Notes: generated from the sequence alone by a model not told the origin. Positions 34,281 through 43,434 are shown, counted from the first letter of the stretch. The stretch: 64,000 nt of DNA from PWQG01 sp050486205 (GCA_050486205.1 JBJHCW010000005.1:62001-126000); one strand, 5' to 3'. Translations and numbers: made by a program.

Positions 34281-35669
34281 ATGGTTGACGGACAGGACAA
34301 CAAAGGCGCTTCCGATGGCAAGGCGCGTGTTGCGGACACACCCCGTCACCGTCGCGCCGATTCACGCCTGAGAGAACGCACCGACGAACTGGAACTGATC
34401 ATCTCCGGTTTGACCATGTTTGTGCTCTTTGTCACGCCTACCTGGATCTATCAGCAATACGGCGCCAATCATCTGCACTACAGCTATACCATCCAGGTAG
34501 TCATGCAGGTGATCATGGTGATTGTGCCGCCGCTTTGCTACGCGCTGGCGGGCTGTTTCACCATTCACCTTTGCAGTCGCGCCTACTGGATTGGCCTGAT
34601 TGGGCTGCTCAACGGTTTCCCGAAAGGCGTCAACTGGGACAACAGCCGGGTGCTTGGCCCCATATCCAGAAATTTCCTGCAGGCCCGTCTGCCGGATCTG
34701 ACCACCGCCATCGAGCGCGCCGACAAAGTTGCCTCCAGCCTGTTTGCCATCATCAGCCTGCTGGGTCTGGTGGTTCTGTGGTGGATCCTGCTGTTCACAC
34801 CACTGATGATCCTGATGGTCCATATTGGTGGCTGGTTCGGCGCCAGCCTGGCTGCTGTAAGCCTGGCCAACTGGGTCATCGTCCTGCTGATTCCGGGCAG
34901 CGCCTTCCTGTTATGGTTGCTGGATGCCGTTCTGGCAAGACGCAATCCGGCGCTGGCGGAAAATGGTCGATACCGCAGACTGGTGCGGGCGGTGCAGATT
35001 GTTGTCAATTTCATTTTCCTGTCCCGGCTGATCATGCCCCAGAAGTTGACGTTGCAATCCAACACCTGGCCGGTTGGCTTCAGTGTGGTGCTGGCAATGG
35101 TCTTTGTGGTGGTGTTGACGGCTGGACCGCTGCTGAGCGCCGAGCGATTCCAGTTTGCACCCTTCGGCGACTATGACTATATGGACAGTGCGGCGGTAAG
35201 GGACAATTATCGCAGCTCACACTATGAGGAATTACGCGTGGCCAGGGATGCGCTGCTGATTGTGCCCATGATTCCTTCCGAGATGGTGTCCGCGGCCTAT
35301 ATACGCCTCTTTCTTCCCTACCACGCGGTACGCGATACTGTGGCCTTGCGTGGACAGTGCACGGATCCGGGCGAAGTGGCTGCCGGTCACTGCCCGCGCC
35401 GGCTCTGGCAGGTGCAGCTTAATGATAATCCGCCCATGGACATGGATGGTTTCAGGCCGTCCGAGCGCCGGGACCTGGGCATGCGCGGCCTGATTGGCTA
35501 CATTCCGATGCAGGGTCTGGAAGCTGGCCCGCATGAGCTGACCGTGACCTGGTATCCCCTGTCCAAGATGGCCGGGATCAGCAATGACTTCATTCCTTCA
35601 GCGCCGGTGCGCTACCGTATTCCCTTTGTCTTCGCCCCGGCATACGAGTTCGAATTGCCGCTTCCCTGA
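34281..35669 (+). CDS. Large membrane protein of unknown function
   Basis: About 462 aa. A charged N-terminus (residues 1-35) precedes about six membrane helices between 40 and 290, then a soluble C-terminal half near 300-460 with two cysteines (GQCTDPGEVAAGHC) and a beta-rich ending. I recognise no family. ATG 34281 is chosen over the GTG 12 bases upstream; neither has a clear ribosome site. The decayed permease remnant begins eight bases after its stop. Confidence 0.6.
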   Translation: MVDGQDNKGASDGKARVADTPRHRRADSRLRERTDELELIISGLTMFVLFVTPTWIYQQYGANHLHYSYTIQVVMQVIMVIVPPLCYALAGCFTIHLCSRAYWIGLIGLLNGFPKGVNWDNSRVLGPISRNFLQARLPDLTTAIERADKVASSLFAIISLLGLVVLWWILLFTPLMILMVHIGGWFGASLAAVSLANWVIVLLIPGSAFLLWLLDAVLARRNPALAENGRYRRLVRAVQIVVNFIFLSRLIMPQKLTLQSNTWPVGFSVVLAMVFVVVLTAGPLLSAERFQFAPFGDYDYMDSAAVRDNYRSSHYEELRVARDALLIVPMIPSEMVSAAYIRLFLPYHAVRDTVALRGQCTDPGEVAAGHCPRRLWQVQLNDNPPMDMDGFRPSERRDLGMRGLIGYIPMQGLEAGPHELTVTWYPLSKMAGISNDFIPSAPVRYRIPFVFAPAYEFELPLP

Positions 35670-35676
35670 GAAAGCG

Positions 35677-35763
35677 CTGATTGAGCCGGTATTGCCCATA
35701 GCCCGGTCATTGACACTGCTGCTGTCAGGGTTTATCAGTATAGCGGTGGGCATGGCGCCCTGA
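35677..35763 (+). pseudogene. Remnant of a second permease gene
   Basis: Bases 35677-35754 align codon for codon with 33580-33657 of the upstream permease gene: 65 of 78 bases are identical by my hand alignment, with most changes at third positions. The translated motif EPVLPIA(R)SLTLLLSG(F)I(S)IAVGM mirrors the permease's EPVLPIALSLTLLLTGYICIAVGM, split here for length. The frame ends after three more codons and no start or membrane gene flanks it. A paralogue that evolved under selection and was then deleted is the simplest reading. Confidence 0.8.
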
Positions 35764-35790
35764 CAAACGGAAGATCAGAGGTAAATCTTG

Positions 35791-36768
35791 ATGCAGTGGG
35801 TCCGACCGCTTCTGTTGTGCCTGTCGGTGCTGACCTTGTCGGCCTGCGCGGCCTATCCGTTGGGCGCGGCACGGATGGCGGGCAGTGAAGACGTGCTGAA
35901 TGCACATGATGTTGGCACCAAGCTTAACTGGCGCCAGACCGATACACCAATTGCGGTGGTGGTGGTCACCCATGGACTGAATCTGAACCCGGACGCCATG
36001 AATGACATCGAGGTGACACTGCATGAGGCCGGCATGGATGTGCTGGCGCTGAGTCTGACAGGCCACGAAAACTCACTCGAGGACGATATTCGACTGGCGC
36101 GTTTCCGGCAGGCCGACTTCCAGGTCTGGCAGCAGGACATGGACCTGGCGGTGGCGCAGGCTGCCCTGCGAGCCGCGGATCAACAAGTGCCGCTGTACCT
36201 GCTGGGATTTTCCATGGGCGGGCTGCTCAGTGCTGACCATGTCAATCGTCATCCGGACAGCACAGTGGAACGCCTGGTGCTGCTGGCTCCGGCGCTGTCG
36301 CTGCGCTGGACTTCCTATCTGTTGATGCCTTTGTCGGTACTCCCGAATTTCTTCCTGCCCAGCGTGGCACCGGATGCTTACCGGGCCAACAACTACGCCC
36401 CGGTTTCCGCCTATGAGTCACTGTACAGTGGGCTGGGTCGGTTTTCCGAGCAGGTGGAACCCAGTCGCATCAACATTCCGACGCTGGTAATGATTGATCA
36501 GAGCGATGAGCTGATCTCCCCGGACGGGGTACAGTCCTTTATTGCCGAATTTGGTCTGGACAACTGGCGCTACACACTGATCAACAAGAGTGAAGGGGCG
36601 GCGCCGGTACTCTCTCATCTGATAGTCAGCCGCCATGCCCTGGGCGACGAAGCCTGGAGTGAGGTTGCAGACACAGTGCTGGCGTTTCTGAACGCAGGGG
36701 CTGCAGATACCAGCGGCGGCTCAGATGAAGACACCGATCAGCCAGAGGCTGAACAGAGCGATACCTGA
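35791..36768 (+). CDS. Alpha/beta hydrolase lipoprotein
   Basis: About 325 aa. The signal ends in a lipobox (LSACA), so the protein should be lipid-anchored. The hydrolase fold shows THGLNLNPDAM near the oxyanion site and nucleophile elbow LGFSMGG, with possible Asp and His later. A monoacylglycerol lipase-like role is plausible but unproven. ATG 35791 follows AGAGG; TTG 35788 is an alternative. Its acidic tail (SGGSDEDTDQPEAEQSDT) overlaps the end of the convergent PAP2 gene by 48 bases. Confidence 0.72.
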   Translation: MQWVRPLLLCLSVLTLSACAAYPLGAARMAGSEDVLNAHDVGTKLNWRQTDTPIAVVVVTHGLNLNPDAMNDIEVTLHEAGMDVLALSLTGHENSLEDDIRLARFRQADFQVWQQDMDLAVAQAALRAADQQVPLYLLGFSMGGLLSADHVNRHPDSTVERLVLLAPALSLRWTSYLLMPLSVLPNFFLPSVAPDAYRANNYAPVSAYESLYSGLGRFSEQVEPSRINIPTLVMIDQSDELISPDGVQSFIAEFGLDNWRYTLINKSEGAAPVLSHLIVSRHALGDEAWSEVADTVLAFLNAGAADTSGGSDEDTDQPEAEQSDT

Positions 36769-37266
36769 TCCAAGTACGATGCCGGCAAGTACATCGGAGA
36801 TGAAATGCACTTTCAGCAACACCCGGGACAGCCCGACCAGGCTGGCCCATAAAAAGACGAGCGCCGTGGTCTGCGGAAAGTAAAAGCTGGTTATGCAGGC
36901 CACCATGAAAGCCGCCGTTGTGTGTCCAGAGGGGAAGCTGAACTCATCGGAAGGTTTCAGGAGAGGGGAAAGCGCCTGCACAACCATAAACGGTCGTCTG
37001 CGACGAAACGATCTTTTCAGCGCCCAGTACAGGGGCAGCTCGATAAGGAATCCCAGCAGACCGGCGATCAGCCAGTAAGTGCCGCTTTCGGGGAACAGCA
37101 CAGGCAATGAGACTGCCATGATCAGGTAAAGGTAGCCGTCACCAGTCCAGGAAACGCTGCGACTTACAGCGTGCAGTCGCAGGTAGCGATGCACCGCGAT
37201 CAGTAGCAGGAACAATCGTGCATCCAGGTCGGCCAGACGTTGCAGTGTGCGGGCGCTTTTTTGCAT
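36721..37266 (-). CDS. PAP2-family lipid phosphatase
   Basis: Membrane phosphatase of 181 aa. The three PAP2 signatures are present: KRSFRRRRPF, PSGHTTAAF (catalytic His) and SRVLLKVHFISDV. Five to six helices surround them. It could dephosphorylate phosphatidate, undecaprenyl pyrophosphate or similar lipids. GGAGG before ATG 37266 supports the start; upstream in-frame extensions do not look like protein. The last 48 bases overlap the convergent hydrolase gene on the other strand. Confidence 0.88.
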   Translation of the reverse strand: MQKSARTLQRLADLDARLFLLLIAVHRYLRLHAVSRSVSWTGDGYLYLIMAVSLPVLFPESGTYWLIAGLLGFLIELPLYWALKRSFRRRRPFMVVQALSPLLKPSDEFSFPSGHTTAAFMVACITSFYFPQTTALVFLWASLVGLSRVLLKVHFISDVLAGIVLGSGIALFSLWLIGVFI

Positions 37267-37352
37267 GAGGGGCTTTGCCTCCGTATGCTTCACTGTAGTA
37301 GGGCTGGACAGTTGGACGTCATGTTGGCAGCGTATTGCGACAGCGCTGTGTC

Positions 37353-37364
37353 TGTCATATGACA
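37353..37364. promoter_or_regulatory. Palindrome TGTCATATGACA between divergent genes
   Basis: A perfect 12-base palindrome in the 172-base region between the PAP2 gene and the serine hydrolase. It could be an operator; no regulator can be named and a chance occurrence is possible. Confidence 0.35.
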
Positions 37365-37438
37365 AGTTGGTGACATTGTTATGGTGTTTCGGGCGTTGAA
37401 GGTCCGGTATCGGAAGAAGCACAGGAGGAGATTCTGAT

Positions 37439-38521
37439 ATGCAGTTACGATCTGGTTGGTGGTCCGCCATTCTGATGTTTGTCTTGTTGGCACCACTTTC
37501 TCACAGTGACGTGAACCAGAGATCCGCCGCAGATGTGCTGGATCTGGAAGCAATTGAGCAACAGGCCGCCGGCCTGCCTGATCTGCACAGCCTGCTGATC
37601 AGCCAGGGTGGTGAGATCATTCTGGAATCCTACTTTAACGGACGCGACCGCTTTCAGCCGGCCAACACAAAATCTGCTTCCAAGAGTATCATCTCTGCCC
37701 TGGTGGGCATTGCGATTGATCGGGGTTATGTGGAGAGTGTGGATCAGCCGATTGCTGACTATTTTCCCGAGCTCAATCGCGCCGATGTGCCAGCGACAAA
37801 GCAACAGATCACCGTGGGCAACCTGCTGAGCATGCAGGCTGGCCTGGCCTCAACCAGTGGCCGGAACTACGGCAGCTGGGTGCTCAGTGACAACTGGGTG
37901 CAGGCAGCGCTGGACAGACCGCTGGTGGCCGAACCAGGCACCGACATGATCTACAGCACCGGTAGCACACATCTGCTGTCAGCCATCATTGAGCGAGCCA
38001 GTGATATGAGTACACGGGATTTTGCCCAGCAGTATCTGGCATCCCCGATGAACTTCCGCCTGGCCTACTGGAGTCGGGATCCCCAGGGGGTCTATTTTGG
38101 CGGCAACGACATGGAAATCACCCCGCGTCAGATGCTGGCCTTTGGTCAGCTCTATCTTGATGATGGCCGCTTCCAGGGCAGTGCGGTGTTGCCGGCAGAC
38201 TGGGTGGAGGCCTCTTTTGAGCCGCGTGTGCTGTCCCCACGTGGTCAGGGCCGATACTATGGTTACGGCTGGGCACTGCGTGATATCGCCGGCCTGCGGG
38301 TGCCGCTGGCCTGGGGCTTCGGCGGGCAGATGATATTTGTGGTTCGAGAGCTGGATATGGTGGTGGTGATGACCTCCAACAGCAACCCGCGACAGGACCG
38401 GTTCCGTCACCTGAACGGTCTGTACAACCTGGTGGAATACGACATTGTGGCGCCGATGACGGCTGGATTCGGTACCGCTTCCGGATCCACCCAACCCTCC
38501 TTACACGATTCAACTGACTGA
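37439..38521 (+). CDS. Exported serine hydrolase, class C beta-lactamase fold
   Basis: About 360 aa, signal peptide ending near SHSD. The serine acylation motif is SASK in the KSASKSI segment. The second motif, usually Y-x-N, reads YSTG, and the C-terminal KTG-equivalent is GFGGQ (about residue 292), typical of esterase/EstB and penicillin-binding-like hydrolases of this fold rather than true beta-lactamases. AGGAGGAG precedes ATG 37439. Substrate unknown; peptidoglycan or ester hydrolysis is most likely. It diverges from the PAP2 gene. Confidence 0.82.
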   Translation: MQLRSGWWSAILMFVLLAPLSHSDVNQRSAADVLDLEAIEQQAAGLPDLHSLLISQGGEIILESYFNGRDRFQPANTKSASKSIISALVGIAIDRGYVESVDQPIADYFPELNRADVPATKQQITVGNLLSMQAGLASTSGRNYGSWVLSDNWVQAALDRPLVAEPGTDMIYSTGSTHLLSAIIERASDMSTRDFAQQYLASPMNFRLAYWSRDPQGVYFGGNDMEITPRQMLAFGQLYLDDGRFQGSAVLPADWVEASFEPRVLSPRGQGRYYGYGWALRDIAGLRVPLAWGFGGQMIFVVRELDMVVVMTSNSNPRQDRFRHLNGLYNLVEYDIVAPMTAGFGTASGSTQPSLHDSTD

Positions 38522-38654
38522 AAGGTTCCCCTGTCTGACTTTATTTTTCCAACGTGTGATTCCAGACCGTTTTGCGGCATTCAATCCTTTAACAATTGGT
38601 GGGTAACGCTATTCTGAAGGTGTAATCCACTGGGTTCATACAAGGAGATTGACG

Positions 38655-39200
38655 ATGATCAGGATCAATTCAGCAGCCGGGAAACTCGTATCCAATACGC
38701 TTGGCTTTTTGTCTGTGCTCGCTCTGGCCGCCTGTGCAAGCCAGACGCCTTATGTGCCGGCAACCGGAAACAGCCATGGCTACTCCGAGCAGGAGCTTAC
38801 CGCTGACCGCCATCGGGTGACATTTACCGGCAACACTTCTACCAGCGCCGATCAGGTGCAGGACTTTGCATTGTTGCGTGCAGCCGAGTTGACGGTTCAG
38901 AAAGGCAATGACTGGTTCGAGGTGGTTTCCCGGGATCAGGAGTCAGAAACGCGTGGTAACGGGCCGAGCGCCGGTGTGACGCGTTCCACAGTGCCGACCA
39001 CTGAGACTCGATGCGGTCTTCTGGGTTGCACCACGCGTCAGTCTCCAGCCTACACGGGCATGCGTATGGAGGCACCTGCGAGAGAGCGCCAGCGGTATGT
39101 GGCACGGATGGAAATTGTGATGGGGCAGGGCGAGCCGCAAGACCCGAATCGGGTCTACAACGCGCGGGAGTTGATTGAATCGATCCGCGCGCGCATGTAG
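38655..39200 (+). CDS. CC0125/CC1285-type lipoprotein
   Basis: Small lipoprotein of 181 aa. Signal ending LALAACAS is a clear lipobox. Family features are GYSEQELTADRHRVTFTGN, LLRAAELTVQKGNDWFEVV and a later Cys-containing loop (TRCGLLGC). The CC0125/CC1285 group is conserved in proteobacteria without known function. AAGGAG lies before ATG 38655. It stands alone between the serine hydrolase and a convergent esterase. Confidence 0.78.
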   Translation: MIRINSAAGKLVSNTLGFLSVLALAACASQTPYVPATGNSHGYSEQELTADRHRVTFTGNTSTSADQVQDFALLRAAELTVQKGNDWFEVVSRDQESETRGNGPSAGVTRSTVPTTETRCGLLGCTTRQSPAYTGMRMEAPARERQRYVARMEIVMGQGEPQDPNRVYNARELIESIRARM

Positions 39201-39235
39201 CGCAGCTCATCCGACGCCCGTAGTGGTACCCTGTT

Positions 39236-40258
39236 TCAGAGAGGAGGCGCCAATACCATCAGTTGCACAATCGCTTCGGTGATATTTGGTTCCAGACCTT
39301 CCGTGTGGCCTTTGTCGTGTCTCACAACATCGGCCACCACAATATCGCGGTCACAGTTCGGGTAAATCCAGACTTCGGCCGAACCCGGTCCGGGCAGCAG
39401 TCCCCAGGGACGGGTGCCCGGGTCCTGTCGACTGGAGTCATGGACATAACCCCCGCGAGTGTCCACCACCCAGGGTTGTGGTTCCTTGACACCGCAGCCG
39501 TACTTGTCGGCCCAGGGCGACTCGACAGAAATCGGACCACCCATTTCGTACTGGCCAATGGCATAGATGAACGAAAAGTCGCAATCAGGTATTTCCGTGG
39601 ATACCTGCGGGATGCCGGCCGTTTCCCCGGGCTCCGGTGTGCCGAAGAAACCACCGGGGGGTCTTGTTGTACCGCCGCCAACGCGGCCGCCGGACAGGCT
39701 CAGGTAGCCGTCCACGCGGTCTGCAAAAAAGTCGGTGCACACCAGGCGGCGCGATGTCATGCTGCCCTGTGAATGTCCTGCCAGCCAGAACCGTTCGATA
39801 GTGTCCTCGCCGAATGCGTCATAGACAGTATTCACAATGTGCTGCAGGTGTTCGTCATCCACTGTGTCCCAGCGCTGCGGCGGTGCATTGGGTGTGGCCA
39901 CTACCAGGCGGTATTCATCGACATAGTCCAACAGCGGAAAGTAGTGTCGCTGCCAGTTACCGAATGAGCCGCCGCCGTGCAGGCTCAGGATGAAGGTCAC
40001 TTTTTCACCGGGCTGCAGGTCGCAGGGAAAATCCAGAAAATAACGACGATCGTTTTCCGAATTGGTGGCAGGACCCTGCTCAATGACCATTTCCGTTGGG
40101 CAGCCGTCTTCCGGACACTTCACTGGCAGCGGATTGTCGCAACTGGCGCCGGCAATGGCCGTTGGCTGGGCCTGTGCGGTGACGGTAAAAATGCCGGCCA
40201 ACACAAACAGCAGCCAGCTGAGAACATAATGGGGTTTGAGGGTGTGTTGCTGGTTCAT
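39236..40258 (-). CDS. Exported PHB-depolymerase/feruloyl esterase-like protein
   Basis: Exported esterase of about 340 aa with signal peptide ending near TAQAQ. The N-terminal part has a cysteine-rich piece (GASCDNPLPVKCPEDGC), then the alpha/beta-hydrolase core with ILSLHGGG (oxyanion), AGHSQGS (nucleophile Ser) and late Asp and His. This resembles LpqC/PHB-depolymerase-like esterases. AAGGAG precedes ATG 40258. Substrate unknown. Confidence 0.75.
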   Translation of the reverse strand: MNQQHTLKPHYVLSWLLFVLAGIFTVTAQAQPTAIAGASCDNPLPVKCPEDGCPTEMVIEQGPATNSENDRRYFLDFPCDLQPGEKVTFILSLHGGGSFGNWQRHYFPLLDYVDEYRLVVATPNAPPQRWDTVDDEHLQHIVNTVYDAFGEDTIERFWLAGHSQGSMTSRRLVCTDFFADRVDGYLSLSGGRVGGGTTRPPGGFFGTPEPGETAGIPQVSTEIPDCDFSFIYAIGQYEMGGPISVESPWADKYGCGVKEPQPWVVDTRGGYVHDSSRQDPGTRPWGLLPGPGSAEVWIYPNCDRDIVVADVVRHDKGHTEGLEPNITEAIVQLMVLAPPL

Positions 40259-40320
40259 GGTGTTCTCCTTGAAATGAAGTGTGCAACAACATTGAACCAA
40301 TCAGTATTATGGAGGGGTAC

Positions 40321-40941
40321 TCAGGTGTCCACCCTCAGGGGAGTCGTCCCGTCCGATTTTCTGACCATCTGACCCGGCGCTGCGCCACGCTGGTCACCCA
40401 GTCCGCGACGTCGAGATGACTGAAGACTCAGCGTTCTGTCTCCCGGTGTGTAGACACGCAACCCGCCATCGGCAGTGGCAAGGTAAATGGGTACCTGCCA
40501 GTCATCGGCCAGCGCCACATCCGTTGCCGAAAAATACTGTCTACTCCAGTGATCTGCGCCATGAGTGTGCCAGAAGGCAACAACTGTACTGCCGGACGGA
40601 ACATGAAACCGTGCCGTTATGTGATCCCGGCCACGGCTGCCTGCATCACCCGTGTAGGCGTATCGTGTCTCACCTTCCTGCATGAAACGGTAGACCACGC
40701 CCAGAAACTCCCGGTCCTCGATCACTGATACAGGGTTGTGCACATTGATGGCGTGAACCACCGCTTCCAGCACGGTGTCGAATGTGTGGAGGGTGACGAG
40801 GGTGTCAAGGTCGTCCGTCTCCAGCCACTCGTTTGCGTGCACTTCGTGGGGCAGCACTGTCATTGCAGATGTCACTGTCATTGCAGATGTCACTGTCAGG
40901 GCAGCAGCCAGGCACAGTAATTGCCGCAGGGATTGCAACAT
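40321..40941 (-). CDS. Exported DUF4329 / JAMM-like protein
   Basis: Exported protein of 206 aa. The DUF4329 core contains HTHGADHWSRQYFSATD, the H-x-H-x(8-10)-S-x-x-D arrangement of JAMM zinc peptidases, with an upstream glutamate possible. Family members are often found with toxins or secreted effectors and lack a defined role. AGGAGG lies before ATG 40941. The signal peptide carries an 18-base tandem repeat (40855-40898) that duplicates MTVTSA. The gene is followed by the convergent-orientation esterase gene downstream on the same strand. Confidence 0.72.
   Translation of the reverse strand: MLQSLRQLLCLAAALTVTSAMTVTSAMTVLPHEVHANEWLETDDLDTLVTLHTFDTVLEAVVHAINVHNPVSVIEDREFLGVVYRFMQEGETRYAYTGDAGSRGRDHITARFHVPSGSTVVAFWHTHGADHWSRQYFSATDVALADDWQVPIYLATADGGLRVYTPGDRTLSLQSSRRRGLGDQRGAAPGQMVRKSDGTTPLRVDT
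40855..40898. repeat. 18-base tandem repeat inside a signal peptide
   Basis: Two perfect copies of CACTGTCATTGCAGATGT (40855-40872 and 40873-40890) and the start of a third. Eighteen bases are six codons, so copy changes keep the frame and lengthen the hydrophobic signal of the DUF4329 protein. It is a possible slippage site. Confidence 0.8.
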
Positions 40942-41154
40942 GATCGTTTCCTCCTGAGTCAGTCCAGGAGTCGATCATGCGAATCAGGGTGACCTGATAC
41001 CTGCGGGAATAGACAAGAATTATCCAGCATGCTCGCAAAAGGTTCGCAAAACCTTCGGACGGGCCTTCGTATAAATCCATGTTTAAACCATTGGCCTGCC
41101 CTGGCCGTCTGATATTACGGAAAGGTGGCAACAGCAGTGCTTACGGAGGGAGTG

Positions 41155-41790
41155 ATGTTGCAGTCCGAACCTGGCAACAATGCGTTCAGTCTTGGAAAGT
41201 GGCAGGTCAACCCCGGTTCGGGGACGATCAGCCAGGCTGGGTTACGGTTGCACGTGGAGCCCAAGCTGATGGATGTGTTGCTGTGTCTTGTGCGCAGACA
41301 GGGGCAACTGGTCAGCCGGGCTGAATTGCTGGAACATGCATGGCCAGACGTGGTGGTGAATGAGGAAGTGGTCACCAGAGCCATTTCGGAATTGCGTACA
41401 CTCCTGGGAGATACCAGCCGCAATCGTCGCTATATCGCCACGGTGCCCAAGCGCGGCTACCGGCTTGTTGCACGTGTGTGGTCCGGTATGGGGAGTGACA
41501 CGGCAGCGGTGGTGACCCCGCCAGCCATACCAATAATACCCGCAAGCGACGCACAGCCTTTTTGGCGACGTGCTGCCGGTGTTGTCCATGGCACCATTGT
41601 GGTTATTGCCTATCTGGTGCTTTTTGTCATTGTGCTGGCGACCTGGCGGGATGACTCGTACGGCGCATACCAGAGCGCGGCCTATTGCACGGGCACTGCG
41701 CAGACCAGCCTGCGCGAGCAATCGGTTTTTTCACTGAAACGGCTTATCAATCCGGCCCACACAGGTATAATGCCGGCCCTGTTCCGATGA
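41155..41790 (+). CDS. Winged-helix (CadC-like) membrane regulator with short sensor
   Basis: About 211 aa. The N-terminal OmpR/PhoB-type winged helix spans about 10-105 (LHVEPKLMDVLLCLVRRQGQLVSRAELLEHAWPD, AISELRTLLGD). A membrane helix at about 140-165 and only about 45 periplasmic residues (with one Cys) follow. CadC/ToxR proteins normally have larger sensor domains. GGAGGG lies before ATG 41155. It is followed by prfC after 28 bases; coregulation is unlikely. Target unknown. Confidence 0.75.
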   Translation: MLQSEPGNNAFSLGKWQVNPGSGTISQAGLRLHVEPKLMDVLLCLVRRQGQLVSRAELLEHAWPDVVVNEEVVTRAISELRTLLGDTSRNRRYIATVPKRGYRLVARVWSGMGSDTAAVVTPPAIPIIPASDAQPFWRRAAGVVHGTIVVIAYLVLFVIVLATWRDDSYGAYQSAAYCTGTAQTSLREQSVFSLKRLINPAHTGIMPALFR

Positions 41791-41818
41791 TACTGACCAC
41801 TGCAAGGGCCGTTTTACC

Positions 41819-43405
41819 ATGTCTGCAAGCCAACTGGCCAGCGAGATCGACAAACGCCGCACATTCGCCATCATTTCCCACCCCGATGCGGGCAAGACCA
41901 CCATCACCGAAAAGCTGCTGTTGCTGGGTCGGCTGATCCAGAAAGCGGGATCGGTGAAGGGCAAGGGCTCGGAGAAACACGCCACCTCCGACTGGATGGC
42001 CATGGAGCAGCAGCGTGGCATCTCGGTAACGTCCTCAGTGATGCAGTTTCCGTATCTGGGGCGCGTGGTCAATCTGCTGGATACACCCGGTCACGAAGAT
42101 TTCTCCGAGGATACCTACCGCGTGTTGACTGCGGTGGACTCGGCGCTGATGGTGGTCGACGGCGCCAAGGGTGTGGAAGAGCGCACCATCAAACTGATGG
42201 AAGTCTGTCGTCTGCGTGACACGCCCATTTTCACCTTCGTCAACAAAATGGATCGGGAAGCCCGTGATCCGGTGGAAGTGCTGGACGAGATTGAAACCGT
42301 GCTGGGCATCCGCTGTGCGCCCATTTACTGGCCAATTGGCATGGGCAAGGCGTTCCAGGGTGTCTACAACCTGTATACCGACACCATTCATGTGTACAGA
42401 CACGGTCAGGGCGATCGCCTGCCCGATGACATTCGCATCCAGGGTCTGGACAGTGATGAGGCCAGCACGTTTCTTGGCCCTTATGCCGATGATGTGCGAG
42501 ACGAGATTGAACTGGTGCGCGGTGCCAGCAATACCTTTGAGCTGGACGAGTATCTGGCAGGACGTATGACACCGGTTTATTTTGGCACTGCGCTGGGCAA
42601 TTTCGGGGTGCGTGAAATGCTGGACGAATTTGTGGAATACGCACCACCACCGCGTGCACGTAATACCGAAAGCCGGATTGTCGCGGCCGACGAGTCCGCT
42701 TTCAGCGCCTTTGTGTTCAAGATTCAGGCCAATATGGACCCTAACCACCGGGATCGTGTGGCGTTTCTGCGTATCTGCTCAGGCGCTTTCAGCAAGGGTA
42801 TGAAAGTCCAGCATTGCCGTATCGGCAAGGCAGTGCGCATCAGTGATGCGGTAACCTTCCGGGCCGGCGAACGCGAACAGGCCGACTCGGCATTTTCCGG
42901 TGACATCATTGGTTTCCACAATCACGGCACCATTCAGATTGGTGACACCTTCACCGAAGGTGAATTGCTCAAATTCACCGGTATTCCACACTTCGCCCCC
43001 GAGATGTTCCGCCGTGTGCGCCTGAAAGACCCGCTCAAGGCCAAGGCGCTGCAGAAAGGTCTGCGCCAGTTGGCCGAAGAGGGATCAGTGCAGGTGTTCA
43101 TGCCCGAGCGAAACAATGACCTGATTGTCGGGGCCGTGGGTGTGCTGCAGTTCGAGGTGGTGGCCTGGCGTCTGAAGGACGAGTACAAGGTGGATTGCAT
43201 TTACGAGCCGGTGAATATCTACAGCGCGCGCTGGATAGAATGCGACAACAGGGCAAAGCTGGAAGAATTCCGTAAAAAGGCCCACGACAACCTGGCACTG
43301 GACGGCGGTGATCACCTGACCTATCTGCCACCAACGCGGGTGAACCTGGCGTTGATGGAGGAGCGCTGGCCGGATGTCAGGTTCCGGGCGACCCGCGAGC
43401 ATTAG
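41819..43405 (+). CDS. prfC: Peptide chain release factor 3
   Basis: Translational GTPase that recycles RF1/RF2 after termination (528 aa; E. coli 529). G1 SHPDAGKTT, G3 DTPGHEDFSEDT and G4 NKMD are intact, and the C-terminal domains show EGSVQVFMPERNND. The start ATG 41819 gives the family N-terminus. The 28-base spacer from the preceding regulator contains its ribosome site. No stop or frame anomaly. The gene-free repeat region follows its stop. Confidence 0.96.
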   Translation: MSASQLASEIDKRRTFAIISHPDAGKTTITEKLLLLGRLIQKAGSVKGKGSEKHATSDWMAMEQQRGISVTSSVMQFPYLGRVVNLLDTPGHEDFSEDTYRVLTAVDSALMVVDGAKGVEERTIKLMEVCRLRDTPIFTFVNKMDREARDPVEVLDEIETVLGIRCAPIYWPIGMGKAFQGVYNLYTDTIHVYRHGQGDRLPDDIRIQGLDSDEASTFLGPYADDVRDEIELVRGASNTFELDEYLAGRMTPVYFGTALGNFGVREMLDEFVEYAPPPRARNTESRIVAADESAFSAFVFKIQANMDPNHRDRVAFLRICSGAFSKGMKVQHCRIGKAVRISDAVTFRAGEREQADSAFSGDIIGFHNHGTIQIGDTFTEGELLKFTGIPHFAPEMFRRVRLKDPLKAKALQKGLRQLAEEGSVQVFMPERNNDLIVGAVGVLQFEVVAWRLKDEYKVDCIYEPVNIYSARWIECDNRAKLEEFRKKAHDNLALDGGDHLTYLPPTRVNLALMEERWPDVRFRATREH

Positions 43406-43434
43406 TGATTCCGGTGTGTGGTACTCCGTAGCAC

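Noticed and set aside
33839..35669. Mobile-element insertion carrying the cupin and membrane genes next to the permease remnant
   Set aside because: No terminal repeats, target duplications or transposase; simple rearrangement explains the remnant.
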